The notes under the pieces: generated by a model
Told to the model about the DNA's origin: nothing
The model's input: the letters and a program-made list of their open reading frames with translations, nothing else
The model's database searches: none
Program-made: the position numbers and the translations under genes
Part shown: piece after piece, positions 42,479 to 51,048 of the stretch
Layout: every line of letters starts with the position of its first letter
Numbering within the stretch: the stretch's first letter is position 1
NCBI GenBank assembly: GCA_024695065.1
Contig: JAILIX010000042.1
Location: 1-64,000, forward strand
Length of the DNA stretch: 64,000 bases
Direction: 5' to 3'
Source of the DNA: Fretibacterium sp.
GTDB lineage: Bacteria > Synergistota > Synergistia > Synergistales > Aminobacteriaceae

Positions 42479-43792
42479 TTATTTTACATATTCCCGGATG
42501 ATTGCCCAGCTTCGGGCTGCTGCACCGCCCAGTGTATCAAAGTACGCCTGGCAGGCCGCGTTTGCTCTCTTTCGAGCCTCTGGGGTCAGAGCCTCCTCCC
42601 AGGCCTGAGCCAGTTCCATGTCATTGTGAATGCAGCGGGCTGCCCCCATGTGGTCCATACGCTCCGTGTCGGGGAAATCCGTCATGCAGGGCCCGTGGGT
42701 CATGGGGATGCCGAACAGAGCGGGCTCAAAGGGATTCTGCCCACCCTTCTGGACGAGGCTGCCGCCTACGAAGGCTGCATCTGCTGCCGCGTAAAGATCG
42801 AAGAGAACGCCGATTTGGTCCACAACGGCGATATCCCATGTTTTTGATTGCGGCCCAGAGTTGGGCAGACGGGAAAGTAGATCCGCCTGAAGTTCGGGGT
42901 AGGGCAGGGCTGCCGCAACCACCATCAGAGCCCGTTCCGGGTGGCGCGGCACAATCACCAGCCGTGCACCGGGATGCTCCTGATGAACCCGACGGAAAGC
43001 CGAAATCACGGCGTCGTCTTCGCCTGGGTGAGTGCTTCCTGCCACGAAGAGAGGATCACCCACATCACGGCGGAGATATCCCCATGTCTCCGGGGAGGCC
43101 GTACGTCGGCGGTCCAGGAGTGTATCCACCTTGCAGTCCCCCGTCACAGTGATCTTCTCCGGGGGGACGCCCAGGGCGGCAAAGTGCTCCCGGTCCTCCT
43201 CAAAACGAACCAAAACCCGCGTGAAGCAGGAAAGGACTCCCCGCCAGAACGAGGTTTGACGCCGCAGTTTTTTAAAACTGGCTTCAGAAATACGCCCGTT
43301 GGCCAGGAAGGTGGGGATTCGCCGCTCCCTGAGCTGGGAAAGTATTTCCGGCCACAACTCTGTCTCCATCGAAATGTAGGCCGCAGGGCGAATGGTGTCC
43401 AGGGCGGAGGTGATGAAACGTCGGGTATCCCACGGACTGTAGATCATCTTATCTGCCTGGCCCTCAAGAAGCTGTTGAGCCATTTTGCGGCCCGTTGGGG
43501 TGACAGTGGAGAGAATACAGGGGCGGGAGGTGTCCTCCTTCATTTTTTTGATAAGGGCGCTGGCGGACTGTACCTCACCCACGGAGACGGCGTGAACCCA
43601 TATCCCATTCTCGGGGACGCCGGAACCGGAAAAAATGCCCATGCGCTCGTCAATACCCTCTTTGTATTTTCTCCGCAGCCACCTCAGGCCGCCGGTCCTG
43701 AAGAAGGTGTTGATGCTGAAACGGTAGATGGACATCCCGGCTCTCCATGCCCAGGCCCGGGCGGGGAGAGGCTCAATGTTTTTGTCTTTCAT
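42479..43792 (-). CDS. waaA: 3-deoxy-D-manno-octulosonic acid (Kdo) transferase
   Basis: 437 residues, GT-B glycosyltransferase of the KdtA/WaaA family. Motifs: HAVSVGEVQSA, STVTPTGRKMA, METELWPEIL, FLANGRISEASFKK, GSTHPGEDDAVI, VPRHPERA and GGSLVQKGGQNPFEPALFG. It transfers Kdo from CMP-Kdo to lipid A precursor at the inner membrane, which implies an LPS-bearing outer membrane. One hydrophobic N-terminal segment could associate with the membrane. ATG 43792 has GGAGG nine bases upstream. Confidence 0.92.
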   Translation of the reverse strand: MKDKNIEPLPARAWAWRAGMSIYRFSINTFFRTGGLRWLRRKYKEGIDERMGIFSGSGVPENGIWVHAVSVGEVQSASALIKKMKEDTSRPCILSTVTPTGRKMAQQLLEGQADKMIYSPWDTRRFITSALDTIRPAAYISMETELWPEILSQLRERRIPTFLANGRISEASFKKLRRQTSFWRGVLSCFTRVLVRFEEDREHFAALGVPPEKITVTGDCKVDTLLDRRRTASPETWGYLRRDVGDPLFVAGSTHPGEDDAVISAFRRVHQEHPGARLVIVPRHPERALMVVAAALPYPELQADLLSRLPNSGPQSKTWDIAVVDQIGVLFDLYAAADAAFVGGSLVQKGGQNPFEPALFGIPMTHGPCMTDFPDTERMDHMGAARCIHNDMELAQAWEEALTPEARKRANAACQAYFDTLGGAAARSWAIIREYVK

Positions 43793-44031
43793 GGAAGCAC
43801 ACCTCCAAATTGCTGAAAACCTGTTCGTTATTATAGCTCAGGGTGAAAGCTGTCAGGGAACAATAAGGAAGATAAGCCCTGTTCCGGCAGGACAGCGTGA
43901 CGCATGCTGAGGGGGCGGCATTGCTTCTGTTTGCATGTGGCGTCTGTCATGGCAATAAGATATAATTAGAAAGAGATAAGCGCCGGTTTCGGCGATGGGG
44001 TATGTCCCCAAAGGAGGCAATTGGTTTTATT

Positions 44032-45249
44032 ATGGGTAAGAAAATGTCAAACATCGGTATCATCACCTCTGGCGGCGACTGCGGCGGACTGAATGCCGTC
44101 GTGAGGGGTGCGGCCAAGACCGCCATGTCACGCGGCATCGGGACGTACATCATTCCCAACGGGTACGCGGGACTGTATAACCTGGTGGACTTCCAGCACC
44201 TGGTTCTTCTGGACGAGGAGCGCACGGATCATGTGAACTCGTCCTTTGCTGGCAGCGACGCCGGCCACAGCCGTGTGAAGATATCGAAGATTGCGGATCC
44301 GGATAAGTATGACCGCATCCTGATGGGGCTCCGTAAGTTCAACATCAGCGGCCTGCTCATCTCCGGCGGCGATGACACTGGCAGCGTCGTTGTTGACCTG
44401 GCAGAACACGGCATTCCCTGCGTTCATGCGCCCAAGACGATGGACCTGGACCTCCAGACCTATTCTGTGGGTGGCGACAGCGCCATCAATAAGATTGCCA
44501 GTATTGTGGACGACCTCAAGACCACGGGCACCACGCATAACCGTATCATGGTCATTGAAGTGTTCGGGCGCTATGCGGGCCACACTGCGTTCCGCGGGGG
44601 TATTGCGGCCGATGCGGACTGCATCCTCATCCCGGAGATTCCCGTAGATTTCAATGCAGTTTATGCGCATTTGAAGCACTATTATATTCGTCGCATCCTG
44701 AATTCCGATGTTCACGCGGGCACCTACGTCATCGTGGTGGCTGAGGGCGTGAAGGGAGAGGACGGCAATCTCTTCTCCGCGGGCGGCGCGGGCAAGGATT
44801 CCTTTGGACACGTTCATCTGGGCGGCGCGGGGCGCTACGTCCGCGACAGACTGGAGGACATGATGAAGGATGACCCGGAGATTAAGCAGTTCATGAAGGC
44901 TTCCGGAATGTATGTCCCCGGCGTGTTTGAGATTCCGGAGATTCGCGAGATTGTCCCCAGCCATATCGTCCGCAGCGGCTCCACCTCGGCCTATGACGTG
45001 AACTTTGGCAAGGAAATCGGCGCGTCGGCAGTTATTCTGCTGGACGAGGGGATCAGCGGCGTCACGGTTGTCAAGGTCCACGACGGCACCATTCGCTATA
45101 TGCCCACCTCTGAAGCCATCAAACAGCGGTTCGTGAGCGTGGACGATATCGACTTCTACGAGCAGATGGACGTCTGCTTCGGCCGTAAGCGCGAGACCTA
45201 TGAGGCAAAGATGGAGGAGCAGCAGGGCCCCGTCGAGCGTCATGTGTAG
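44032..45249 (+). CDS. 6-phosphofructokinase, pyrophosphate-type signature
   Basis: 405 residues. The PFK fold begins with IGIITSGGDCGGLNAVVRG; the key phosphoryl-donor site reads SGGDDTGS (about 111-117), Asp where ATP enzymes have Gly (GGDGS), and the next motif reads PKTMDLDL with Lys where ATP enzymes have Gly (PGTIDND). Both are hallmarks of PPi-dependent PFK, so the enzyme probably uses PPi reversibly in glycolysis/gluconeogenesis. VIEVFGRYAGHTA is the sugar-binding region. ATG 44032 follows AAGGAGG at 14 bases; ATG 44044 is an alternative, as is 44002. TATAAT at 43961-43966 is a possible -10. Confidence 0.9.
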   Translation: MGKKMSNIGIITSGGDCGGLNAVVRGAAKTAMSRGIGTYIIPNGYAGLYNLVDFQHLVLLDEERTDHVNSSFAGSDAGHSRVKISKIADPDKYDRILMGLRKFNISGLLISGGDDTGSVVVDLAEHGIPCVHAPKTMDLDLQTYSVGGDSAINKIASIVDDLKTTGTTHNRIMVIEVFGRYAGHTAFRGGIAADADCILIPEIPVDFNAVYAHLKHYYIRRILNSDVHAGTYVIVVAEGVKGEDGNLFSAGGAGKDSFGHVHLGGAGRYVRDRLEDMMKDDPEIKQFMKASGMYVPGVFEIPEIREIVPSHIVRSGSTSAYDVNFGKEIGASAVILLDEGISGVTVVKVHDGTIRYMPTSEAIKQRFVSVDDIDFYEQMDVCFGRKRETYEAKMEEQQGPVERHV

Positions 45250-45318
45250 CGAATCAGACTTATAACAGGCAACTCATTTTGCATTAAAATCTTTATTTAA
45301 AAGAAGGTCGCTTTTAAG

Positions 45319-45975
45319 ATGAAAAAGTATCTTGCGGAGTTCATCGGAACACTGGTTCTTGTCCTTTTCGGCTGCGGTACCGCTGTAGTGGTGGGCTGCA
45401 ACGGCGCGGAGCCCAATGCTGCTTATCTCATGACGGCCCTTGCTTTCGGCCTTGCTATTGTTGCTATGGCCTATTCCATTGGAAATGTCTCCGGCTGCCA
45501 TGTAAACCCCGCCGTCTCCGTCGGCGTATTCCTGACCGGCGGCATGGGGATTGTTGACCTGATCTGCTATGTCATTGCCCAGTGCGCCGGCGCTCTGGCG
45601 GGGGCTGCTGTTCTGGCCTGGTTTGTCGGGACCGGCAGCGGGCTGGGGACCAACGCTCTCTATCAGGGTGATGTGGTGAAGAGCCTGGCCATTGAGGGCG
45701 TTCTGACCTGTGCGTTTGTCCTGACGATTCTGGGCGTCACCTCCCGCTCCGGCCACAACAAGTTTGCCGGTCTGGTGATTGGCCTGACCCTGACGCTGAT
45801 TCACATCTTTGGCATCCATTTCACGGGCACCAGCGTTAATCCCGCCCGCAGTTTTGGCCCCGCGTTCTTTGTCAAGGGCGCTGCGTGGACGGACCTGTGG
45901 GTGTTCGTGGTTGCTCCTCTTGCAGGGGCTGTTGTGGCTGCTGTCATCTGGAAGCTCATCGAGCCGGAGGATTAA
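45319..45975 (+). CDS. Aquaporin (MIP family)
   Basis: 218 residues with six membrane helices and the two half-helix signatures GCHVNPAVSVGVF (about 58-70) and GTSVNPARSFGP (about 168-180). The filter region and short loops resemble AqpZ-type water channels more than the longer glycerol facilitators. ATG 45319 follows AAGAAGG at 11 bases. It lies 70 bases after the PFK gene and ends before a strong terminator. Confidence 0.93.
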   Translation: MKKYLAEFIGTLVLVLFGCGTAVVVGCNGAEPNAAYLMTALAFGLAIVAMAYSIGNVSGCHVNPAVSVGVFLTGGMGIVDLICYVIAQCAGALAGAAVLAWFVGTGSGLGTNALYQGDVVKSLAIEGVLTCAFVLTILGVTSRSGHNKFAGLVIGLTLTLIHIFGIHFTGTSVNPARSFGPAFFVKGAAWTDLWVFVVAPLAGAVVAAVIWKLIEPED

Positions 45976-46012
45976 CGCTCCCTCTATTCTGCAAAAGTTT
46001 AGCCGGCAAAAA

Positions 46013-46047
46013 AGAGACGGCCTGTGAGGGCCGTCTCTGCTGTTTTT
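46013..46047 (+). terminator. Terminator after the aquaporin gene
   Basis: AGAGACGGCC (46013-46022) pairs with GGCCGTCTCT (46029-46038), followed by GCTGTTTTT. A closely similar hairpin occurs at 49409-49434. Confidence 0.85.
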
Positions 46048-46063
46048 AATCGTTCCCGTCGCG

Positions 46064-46083
46064 GGGCTGACCTCTGTCAGCCC
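46064..46083 (-). terminator. Hairpin at the 3' end of the acyl-CoA synthetase gene
   Basis: GGGCTGAC (46064-46071), loop CTCT, GTCAGCCC (46076-46083). It lies 46 bases past the minus-strand stop; no clear U-run follows, so its terminator role is tentative. Confidence 0.4.
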
Positions 46084-46129
46084 GAAAGGCTCCAGGATAC
46101 TCCATCATTTTCGGGCTTTACCTTGCCTT

Positions 46130-47211
46130 CTACCCCTGATGGGCTATCCTGTCGATAATTTCCTTCTTCAGGGAGACAGCGTCGATTTTTCCGTTGGCAA
46201 GAGCCGGCAGCCTGTCGTAAACAAAGAAATACGTCGGGATTTTATACTTCGCCAGTTTTGACATAAGGAAATCACGCATTTCATTCTCATCAAAGGACGC
46301 CCCGGTCTTCAGCACTACCGCAGCTGACACGGCCTCGCCGTAGGTCTCGTCCGGCACGCCGATGACCTTTGCGTCAACGACGTTTTCATGTGCGGAGATT
46401 GCAGAAGCCACTTCATTGGGCATGATGTTTTCGCCGCCGCGTATAATCAGCTCCTTGGCCCTGCCCGTAAAATGCAGATAGCCGTCCTCGTCCAGAAATC
46501 CCAGGTCGCCTGTGTGCAGAAATCCCTCTTTGTCAAAGGGCTGTTTCTCCACTGGCAGTTTGTAATAGCTGCACATCATGTTACGCCCCTGCACGATAAT
46601 TTCCCCCTGAACGCCCGTGGGGCAGAACTGGCCCTTCTCCATGTCCTTTATCCTCACGTCCGTGCCGTCGAGGGGTTTCCCTACGGTCTTAAGAGTGTGA
46701 TCGATGTCGTCGTCAAAGTCCGTCGCGCTTACGGGCGTCATCTCGCTGAGGCCATAACGCCGCAAAAAGTGATTGTTGGGGAATTTTCCCATCAACATTT
46801 GCAGCTGCGATTCCGAAACCGGTGCTCCGCTGAGATACGAAGCTCTGAGGCTCGACACCAGCTCTGTCGAAAAGCCGGGCGCGTTGACCAGTCTCAGCAG
46901 CACAGTGGGTACCGAATGAAGGATGGTACACTTCTCACTGCTGATGACGCTCATCAGCTCATCGGGCTTCACGCTGCGAGGCAAAACCAGAGACGCTCCG
47001 CTGATGATGCTGGCCAGCAGCGCAGCCGTCAGACCAAAAATATGGAACAGCGGCAGAATGGTGCACATCTTGTCGTCCTCAGTCATGTGAATATTTTCCA
47101 CGCAGTAATTCGAGGAGTTGAATAAATTGAAGGCCGACAGCAACACTCCCTTGGGTGTCCCCGTGGAGCCGGAGGTGAAGATCATTACGCAGACGTCGTC
47201 TGACATTATAA
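46130..47211 (-). pseudogene. 3' part of a STAS-acyl-CoA synthetase gene split by IS3
   Basis: About 360 residues of an AMP-forming acyl-CoA synthetase: phosphate loop MIFTSGSTGTPKGV, RRYGLSEMTPVS, HTGDLGFLDEDGYLHFTGR, KELIIRGGENIMPNEV, and the C-terminal catalytic Lys region ALANGKIDAVSLKK. All adenylation motifs are present, so the gene was probably functional before insertion. The break is only about 10 residues before the phosphate loop. The first 8 or so residues of the remaining open frame come from the IS end. The 5' part is at 48472-49271. Confidence 0.88.
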
Positions 47212-47293
47212 TGGTCCCCATAAAACGGACCACCCGGAGTGATAAAGTCGCAGGGAAAAGGTGGAGGAGGTGAGAGAATAGAGAAGGGGTGGT

Positions 47294-47566
47294 TTGATGG
47301 GCTTCAAGGGGAATCGCTACAGCGCGGACACGAAGGCCGAGATTGCGTTAAGGGCCTGCCGTGAGGATATGACGATCTCGGAATTATCGTCTGAGTATGG
47401 TGTTTCCGGGACTCAAATCAACCGCTGGAAAAAGACGCTGATAGAGAGGGCATCTGAGTTGTTCGACACCAGCAAACCGGTGGACATCGAGAAGATCACC
47501 GATCCGCTGTATAAGGAAATTGGACGTCTGAAGATGGACATCGAGTGGCTTAAAAAAAAACGATGA
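47294..47566 (+). CDS. IS3-family transposase OrfA
   Basis: 90 residues with a helix-turn-helix (AEIALRACREDMTISELSSEYGVSGTQINRWKK) and a leucine-zipper-like end DIEWLKKKR, as in IS3 OrfA proteins that bind the element ends. It terminates just after a run of nine A (47552-47560), the place where IS3 elements make OrfAB by ribosomal slippage. Here OrfB lies in the +1 frame rather than the usual -1, so either slippage differs or the A run has gained or lost a base. Confidence 0.88.
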   Translation: MMGFKGNRYSADTKAEIALRACREDMTISELSSEYGVSGTQINRWKKTLIERASELFDTSKPVDIEKITDPLYKEIGRLKMDIEWLKKKR

Positions 47567-47570
47567 GGAG

Positions 47571-48419
47571 TTGAGCGTATGTCAAAAACGCGGGCTCATA
47601 GACCCATCTGACCTGGGAATGAGCCTGCGGCGTCAATGTGAACTTCTTGGTTTGAGCCGGTCTGGGTACTATGCCTTGTTGAGGCCCAGGCTGGAGAGCG
47701 AAGAGAATGAAAAGCTGATGAGGCTGATAGACCGGCAATATCTTGTTACGCCCTTTTATGGAAGCCGGAGGATGATGATCTGGCTCCAGCGGCAGGGATA
47801 CAATATCAACCGCAAGCGGGTTATGAGACTGATGCGGAAGATGAGGCTGGCGGGAGTGGCGCCCAGCCCCAATACGAGCAAGCCGCACCCGGAACACAAG
47901 GTTTATCCCTATCTGCTGCGGGATATGAAGATAACGAGGGTCAATCAGGTGTGGAGTACGGACATTACGTACATTCCGATGAAGCGGGGTTTTATGTATT
48001 TGACAGCGGTCATAGACTGGCACAGCCGCTATGTTCTGTCCTGGGAGCTGTCGAACACGCTGGAAAGTACATTTTGCGTCCGGGCATTGGAACGGGCGTT
48101 GAGGCATGGCAAGCCTGAGATATTCAATACGGATCAGGGGAGTCAGTTTACGAGCAATGAGTTTACGGGCGTATTGGAGACGAACTCGATACGGATCAGC
48201 ATGGACGGTCGAGGAAGGGCGTTGGACAATATTTTCGTTGAGCGTTTATGGAGAAGCCTGAAATACGAGTGCGTTTACCTGAACGACTATGAAAATGTAC
48301 CCGACCTGTTGCAGGGATTAAGGTGGTGGCTTTCGTTTTATAATAAGGAGCGTCCTCATACATCTTTGCCGGGGAATCTTACTCCTCGAGAAATGTATGA
48401 ATCGTGCCTTAACCTTTGA
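47571..48419 (+). CDS. IS3-family transposase OrfB (DDE integrase)
   Basis: 282 residues. N-terminal SLRRQCELLGLSRSGYYA and YGSRRMMIWLQRQG are typical of OrfB; the rve catalytic core has WSTDITYIP (first Asp), FNTDQGSQFTS (second Asp) and DNIFVERLWRSLKYE (Glu), so the DDE triad is complete. A TTG at 47571 with a nearby GAGGAG could start it, but production as an OrfAB fusion is usual. The C-terminus ends RPHTSLPGNLTPREMYE, full length. Confidence 0.92.
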   Translation: MSVCQKRGLIDPSDLGMSLRRQCELLGLSRSGYYALLRPRLESEENEKLMRLIDRQYLVTPFYGSRRMMIWLQRQGYNINRKRVMRLMRKMRLAGVAPSPNTSKPHPEHKVYPYLLRDMKITRVNQVWSTDITYIPMKRGFMYLTAVIDWHSRYVLSWELSNTLESTFCVRALERALRHGKPEIFNTDQGSQFTSNEFTGVLETNSIRISMDGRGRALDNIFVERLWRSLKYECVYLNDYENVPDLLQGLRWWLSFYNKERPHTSLPGNLTPREMYESCLNL

Positions 48420-48471
48420 GCTTTGACTTTATCTCTCTTTCGCGTTTTTTTGGTCCTTGACTTGGGGACCA

Positions 48472-49271
48472 CTATACATGACGCGGACGTTGGGATATCC
48501 CTTCAGTGGCTTTTCAAGGAAATTCACGTCATCTCCGATGTCAAGAACCGCCTTTATCTGTGAATCTTCCAGGTTGATTATCTGTGCGGAAAACTGTTCC
48601 CTGTCCTTTGCCGGCGTGTTCCCAAAGCAGAGATGCGTGATGTCCCCCAGACGAGAAATTCTCGTAATTTCCTCCGGCGTGAGCTGCGGGTTGAGCAGCA
48701 CGGCCACCGCGCCCAGCTTCTGGACAGCGAAGAATGTCAGTATCCAGTTTACTGAGTTCGCACCAAAGAGGGCTACGTGCGAGCCCTGTCTCACTCCATG
48801 AGAGTGCAGATCCGAGGCGACAGCCGAGGCTCCTCTGTCTATATCCCGCCAGGTATACTCAACACCGCGGGACTTCACAAGGACTCTGTCGCCGTATTTC
48901 CGGACCTTGTACTCGAGGATGTCTTTGAAGGACATATTCCTGATGTCAAAGGCGGCGTCCTTTGTCCTGTACTGAAAGATATCTGCGAACCCGGTTACCT
49001 TCAGCACATCTTCCACTTCAGGCTGTATGTTGTCCAGCAAAAGCCCGTTTTCCCCCAGTTTCTTGGCTGTAATCAGAAGCTCGCGAAGCCCGCTGGATGA
49101 GATGTAGCTCACGTCGGAGAAATCAAGAATAAGCCGTCCTGTCCCCTGTATCTCGCTTTCCACGTTTGCCAGAGCGCGCCGTAGTTCAGGCGAAGTCAGA
49201 GTGTCAATCCTTCCGCTGAGGAAGAGCGTATGCGGATTGTCGTGCGCAGTTGTCACAGTTAAACCTTCCAT
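48472..49271 (-). pseudogene. 5' part of the STAS-acyl-CoA synthetase gene split by IS3
   Basis: About 266 residues. Residues 1-105 are a STAS domain (LFLSGRIDTLTSPELRRAL; acceptor site DVSYISSSGLRELL), then the N-terminal half of an AMP-binding domain (KDILEYKVRKYGDRVLV, YTWRDIDRGASAVASDL, VALFGANSVNWILTFFAVQ, AVAVLLNPQLTPEEI). Fusion of an anti-sigma-antagonist domain to an acyl-CoA synthetase is unusual. ATG 49271 has AAGGAGG 10 bases upstream. The remaining frame runs a few codons into the IS and stops at 48429. Confidence 0.85.
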
Positions 49272-49493
49272 ATTTCGTTATCCTCCTTCACGGGGAAAAG
49301 TCCATATCCCGTTTTTTAGAAAAGATACATAATACACATTATATACATTATACACATCATACACGTGCTTACGCAAAAGGTATTAATGGCTGGCCGCCCC
49401 TTTCAACAAGAGGCGGCCCGTGAGAGCCGTCTCTTCTGACTCTTATTGCCCCCTGTGCGTAACGGGATTTGATCGTCCCCGGCGCGGGGGGAT
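49272..49493. other. Intergenic region between the STAS-synthetase and gltX
   Basis: No gene seen. 49318-49365 is an AT-rich run of TACACAT/TATACA-like repeats, possibly the promoter of the STAS-synthetase gene. 49408-49440 carries the hairpin AGAGGCGGC/GCCGTCTCT, close to the one after the aquaporin gene, and both are followed by similar GATCGT-CCCG-CGCGGGG and ATCAGCCCG stretches. Confidence 0.5.
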
Positions 49494-50837
49494 CTATATC
49501 AGCCCGTAATGCTCCAGGCGGCGTTTCACCTCGTCACGGCCAAGGTGGACAGCCACCTCAAAGATGCCGGGGCTGACCTTCATCCCCGTGAGGACGAAGC
49601 GTAGCGGCATAGCGTAGTCCTTCATCCTGACGCCGCGCTCCTCCGTCCACTTCCGAGCCTGTGCTTCCAGCGCCTCGGGCGTCCAGTCCGTCACGGCAAA
49701 CAGCGCCGCGAAGAAGTCCCTGAGTCCGGGTTTTCGGTCCTCAGCGATGTCGCTTCCATCCCAGCGGGCCTTGACGGGATCAAAGGAGACGAAGTAGTCT
49801 GAGAACTCTGCCATTTCTTTTGCGGTGCGGCCGCGTCCTGCCATCAGTGTCAGTGCCTCTGCCAGCCAGGTATCGTCGTGCTTGTCCACGGGCAGCCCCA
49901 TCTCCTCCCAGAAGGGGCGTATCATCGCCAGCCGGGTCATGGGGTCGAGGCGCTTCAGGTGCTCCTGGTTGATGAAATTCATCTTGTCCGGATCCAGAAC
50001 CGCTGGCTTGCGTGTGACGCGCGACAGCTCAAAAAGCCTGGCCGCTTTTTCCCGCGTGAAAATCTCGTCATCCCCGGCTGACCAGCCGAGGAGAGCCAGA
50101 AAGTTGAAAACCGAGTCCGGCATATAGCCCATGTCACGGTACTCGTAGACGCTTGTGGCTCCGTGGCGCTTGCTGAGCTTCTTCTTGTCCTTGCCCAGAA
50201 TCATGGGCAGGTGCGCAAAGGTGGGCACGTCCCAGCCCAGCGCGCGGTACAGCAGGATCTGCTTGGGGGTGTTCGAGATGTGGTCCTCTCCGCGGATGAC
50301 ATGGCTGATGGCCATCAGGTGGTCGTCAATCACCACAGCGTAGTTGTAGGTGGGCATCCCGTCGCTCTTGATAATGACAATATCCTTCAGTTTGTCCGAG
50401 TCCCGCTCCTTCAGCGCATCGCTCATGACCTCCACCCGGCCGTACACCATGTCATCAAAGGATATGTCCTGTCCCGGCTCCACCTTAAACAGCACAGCTT
50501 CGCCGTCACGGTAGGCCCTGCCTTCGTCTGTGAGCTGCTGCGCATACTTCCGGTAGAGGTCCAGCCGTTCGGACTGACGGTAGGGGCCGTAGTCTCCCCC
50601 CTTATCCGGGCCCTCATCCCAGTCCAGTCCAAGCCATGTCATGCCGTCCATGATGGTCTGCTCGTACTCTTTCGTTGATCGCACAAGGTCCGTATCCTCG
50701 ATACGCAGGATGAACTTTCCACCCGTATGCCGGGCCCAAAGCCAGTTGAACAGGGCTGTGTGTCCGCCTCCGATATGCAGGGCCCCCGTGGGGCTCGGGG
50801 CGAACCGCACCCTTATGTTTGTATTCTTGTCTGCCAT
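49494..50837 (-). CDS. gltX: Glutamyl-tRNA synthetase
   Basis: 447 residues, class I aminoacyl-tRNA synthetase. RFAPSPTGALHIGGGHTALF contains the HIGH-type motif, RIEDTDLVRS follows, and KKKLSKRHGA is the KMSKS-type loop. It charges tRNA(Glu). Length is slightly below typical bacterial GluRS (about 470-490), with a shorter anticodon-binding end. ATG 50837 is chosen: AAGGAG lies 9 bases upstream and the protein there starts at MADKNTNIRVRFAPSPTG. The longer open frame would run through repeat copy B. Confidence 0.95.
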   Translation of the reverse strand: MADKNTNIRVRFAPSPTGALHIGGGHTALFNWLWARHTGGKFILRIEDTDLVRSTKEYEQTIMDGMTWLGLDWDEGPDKGGDYGPYRQSERLDLYRKYAQQLTDEGRAYRDGEAVLFKVEPGQDISFDDMVYGRVEVMSDALKERDSDKLKDIVIIKSDGMPTYNYAVVIDDHLMAISHVIRGEDHISNTPKQILLYRALGWDVPTFAHLPMILGKDKKKLSKRHGATSVYEYRDMGYMPDSVFNFLALLGWSAGDDEIFTREKAARLFELSRVTRKPAVLDPDKMNFINQEHLKRLDPMTRLAMIRPFWEEMGLPVDKHDDTWLAEALTLMAGRGRTAKEMAEFSDYFVSFDPVKARWDGSDIAEDRKPGLRDFFAALFAVTDWTPEALEAQARKWTEERGVRMKDYAMPLRFVLTGMKVSPGIFEVAVHLGRDEVKRRLEHYGLI

Positions 50838-50853
50838 AGATGCCAACTCCTTA

Positions 50854-50890
50854 TTGAATCTCAGAGGGATAAGTCCCCCTGAAACCCCCG
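50854..50890 (-). repeat. Palindromic repeat family 1, copy B, just upstream of the gltX ribosome site
   Basis: On the minus strand: CGGGGGTTTCAGGGGG, loop, CCCTCTGAGATTCAA, followed immediately by TAAGGAG, the gltX ribosome site. It matches copies A and C at both ends and could fold as a hairpin in the gltX leader. Confidence 0.65.
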
Positions 50891-50933
50891 ATATTGTGTT
50901 CAATTTCATATTATATGATAGCGCATTTTTCGA

Positions 50934-50972
50934 CAAACGCGGGAGCCTGTGAGTGGCCCCCGCGTTTGTTTT
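50934..50972. terminator. Hairpin upstream of gltX
   Basis: CAAACGCGGG (50934-50943) pairs with CCCGCGTTTG (50959-50968), followed by TTTT on the plus strand. It lies between the ABC locus and gltX. Confidence 0.55.
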
Positions 50973-51007
50973 AGCCATAAACTGGCTTGGGAATTGTCCC
51001 CATAAAC

Positions 51008-51044
51008 AGGAAAAGAGCAGACCTGTGATGGCACAGGTCTGCTC
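51008..51044 (-). terminator. Terminator of the first ABC locus
   Basis: GAGCAGACCTGTG (51015-51027) and CACAGGTCTGCTC (51032-51044) form a perfect 13-base-pair stem; on the minus strand it is followed by TTTTCC. It lies 5 bases past the ATPase stop. Confidence 0.88.
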
Positions 51045-51048
51045 CAGG

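Larger units (their letters stand above)
47212..48471 (+). mobile_element. IS3-family insertion sequence
   Basis: 1260 bases, ends TGGTCCCCA...GGACCA on the left and the inverted match TGGTCCTTGACTTGGGGACCA on the right (outer nine bases are a perfect inverted repeat, TGGTCCCCA). It carries orfA and orfB on the plus strand, opposite to the host gene. TATA lies one base beyond each end and may be the target duplication. Joining the host gene at TATA leaves the two parts out of frame by one base, so the exact footprint is unsettled. Confidence 0.88.

Noticed and set aside
44128-45243. A 371-codon minus-strand open frame opposite the phosphofructokinase gene
   Set aside because: Antisense shadow; the plus-strand PFK motifs are unambiguous.
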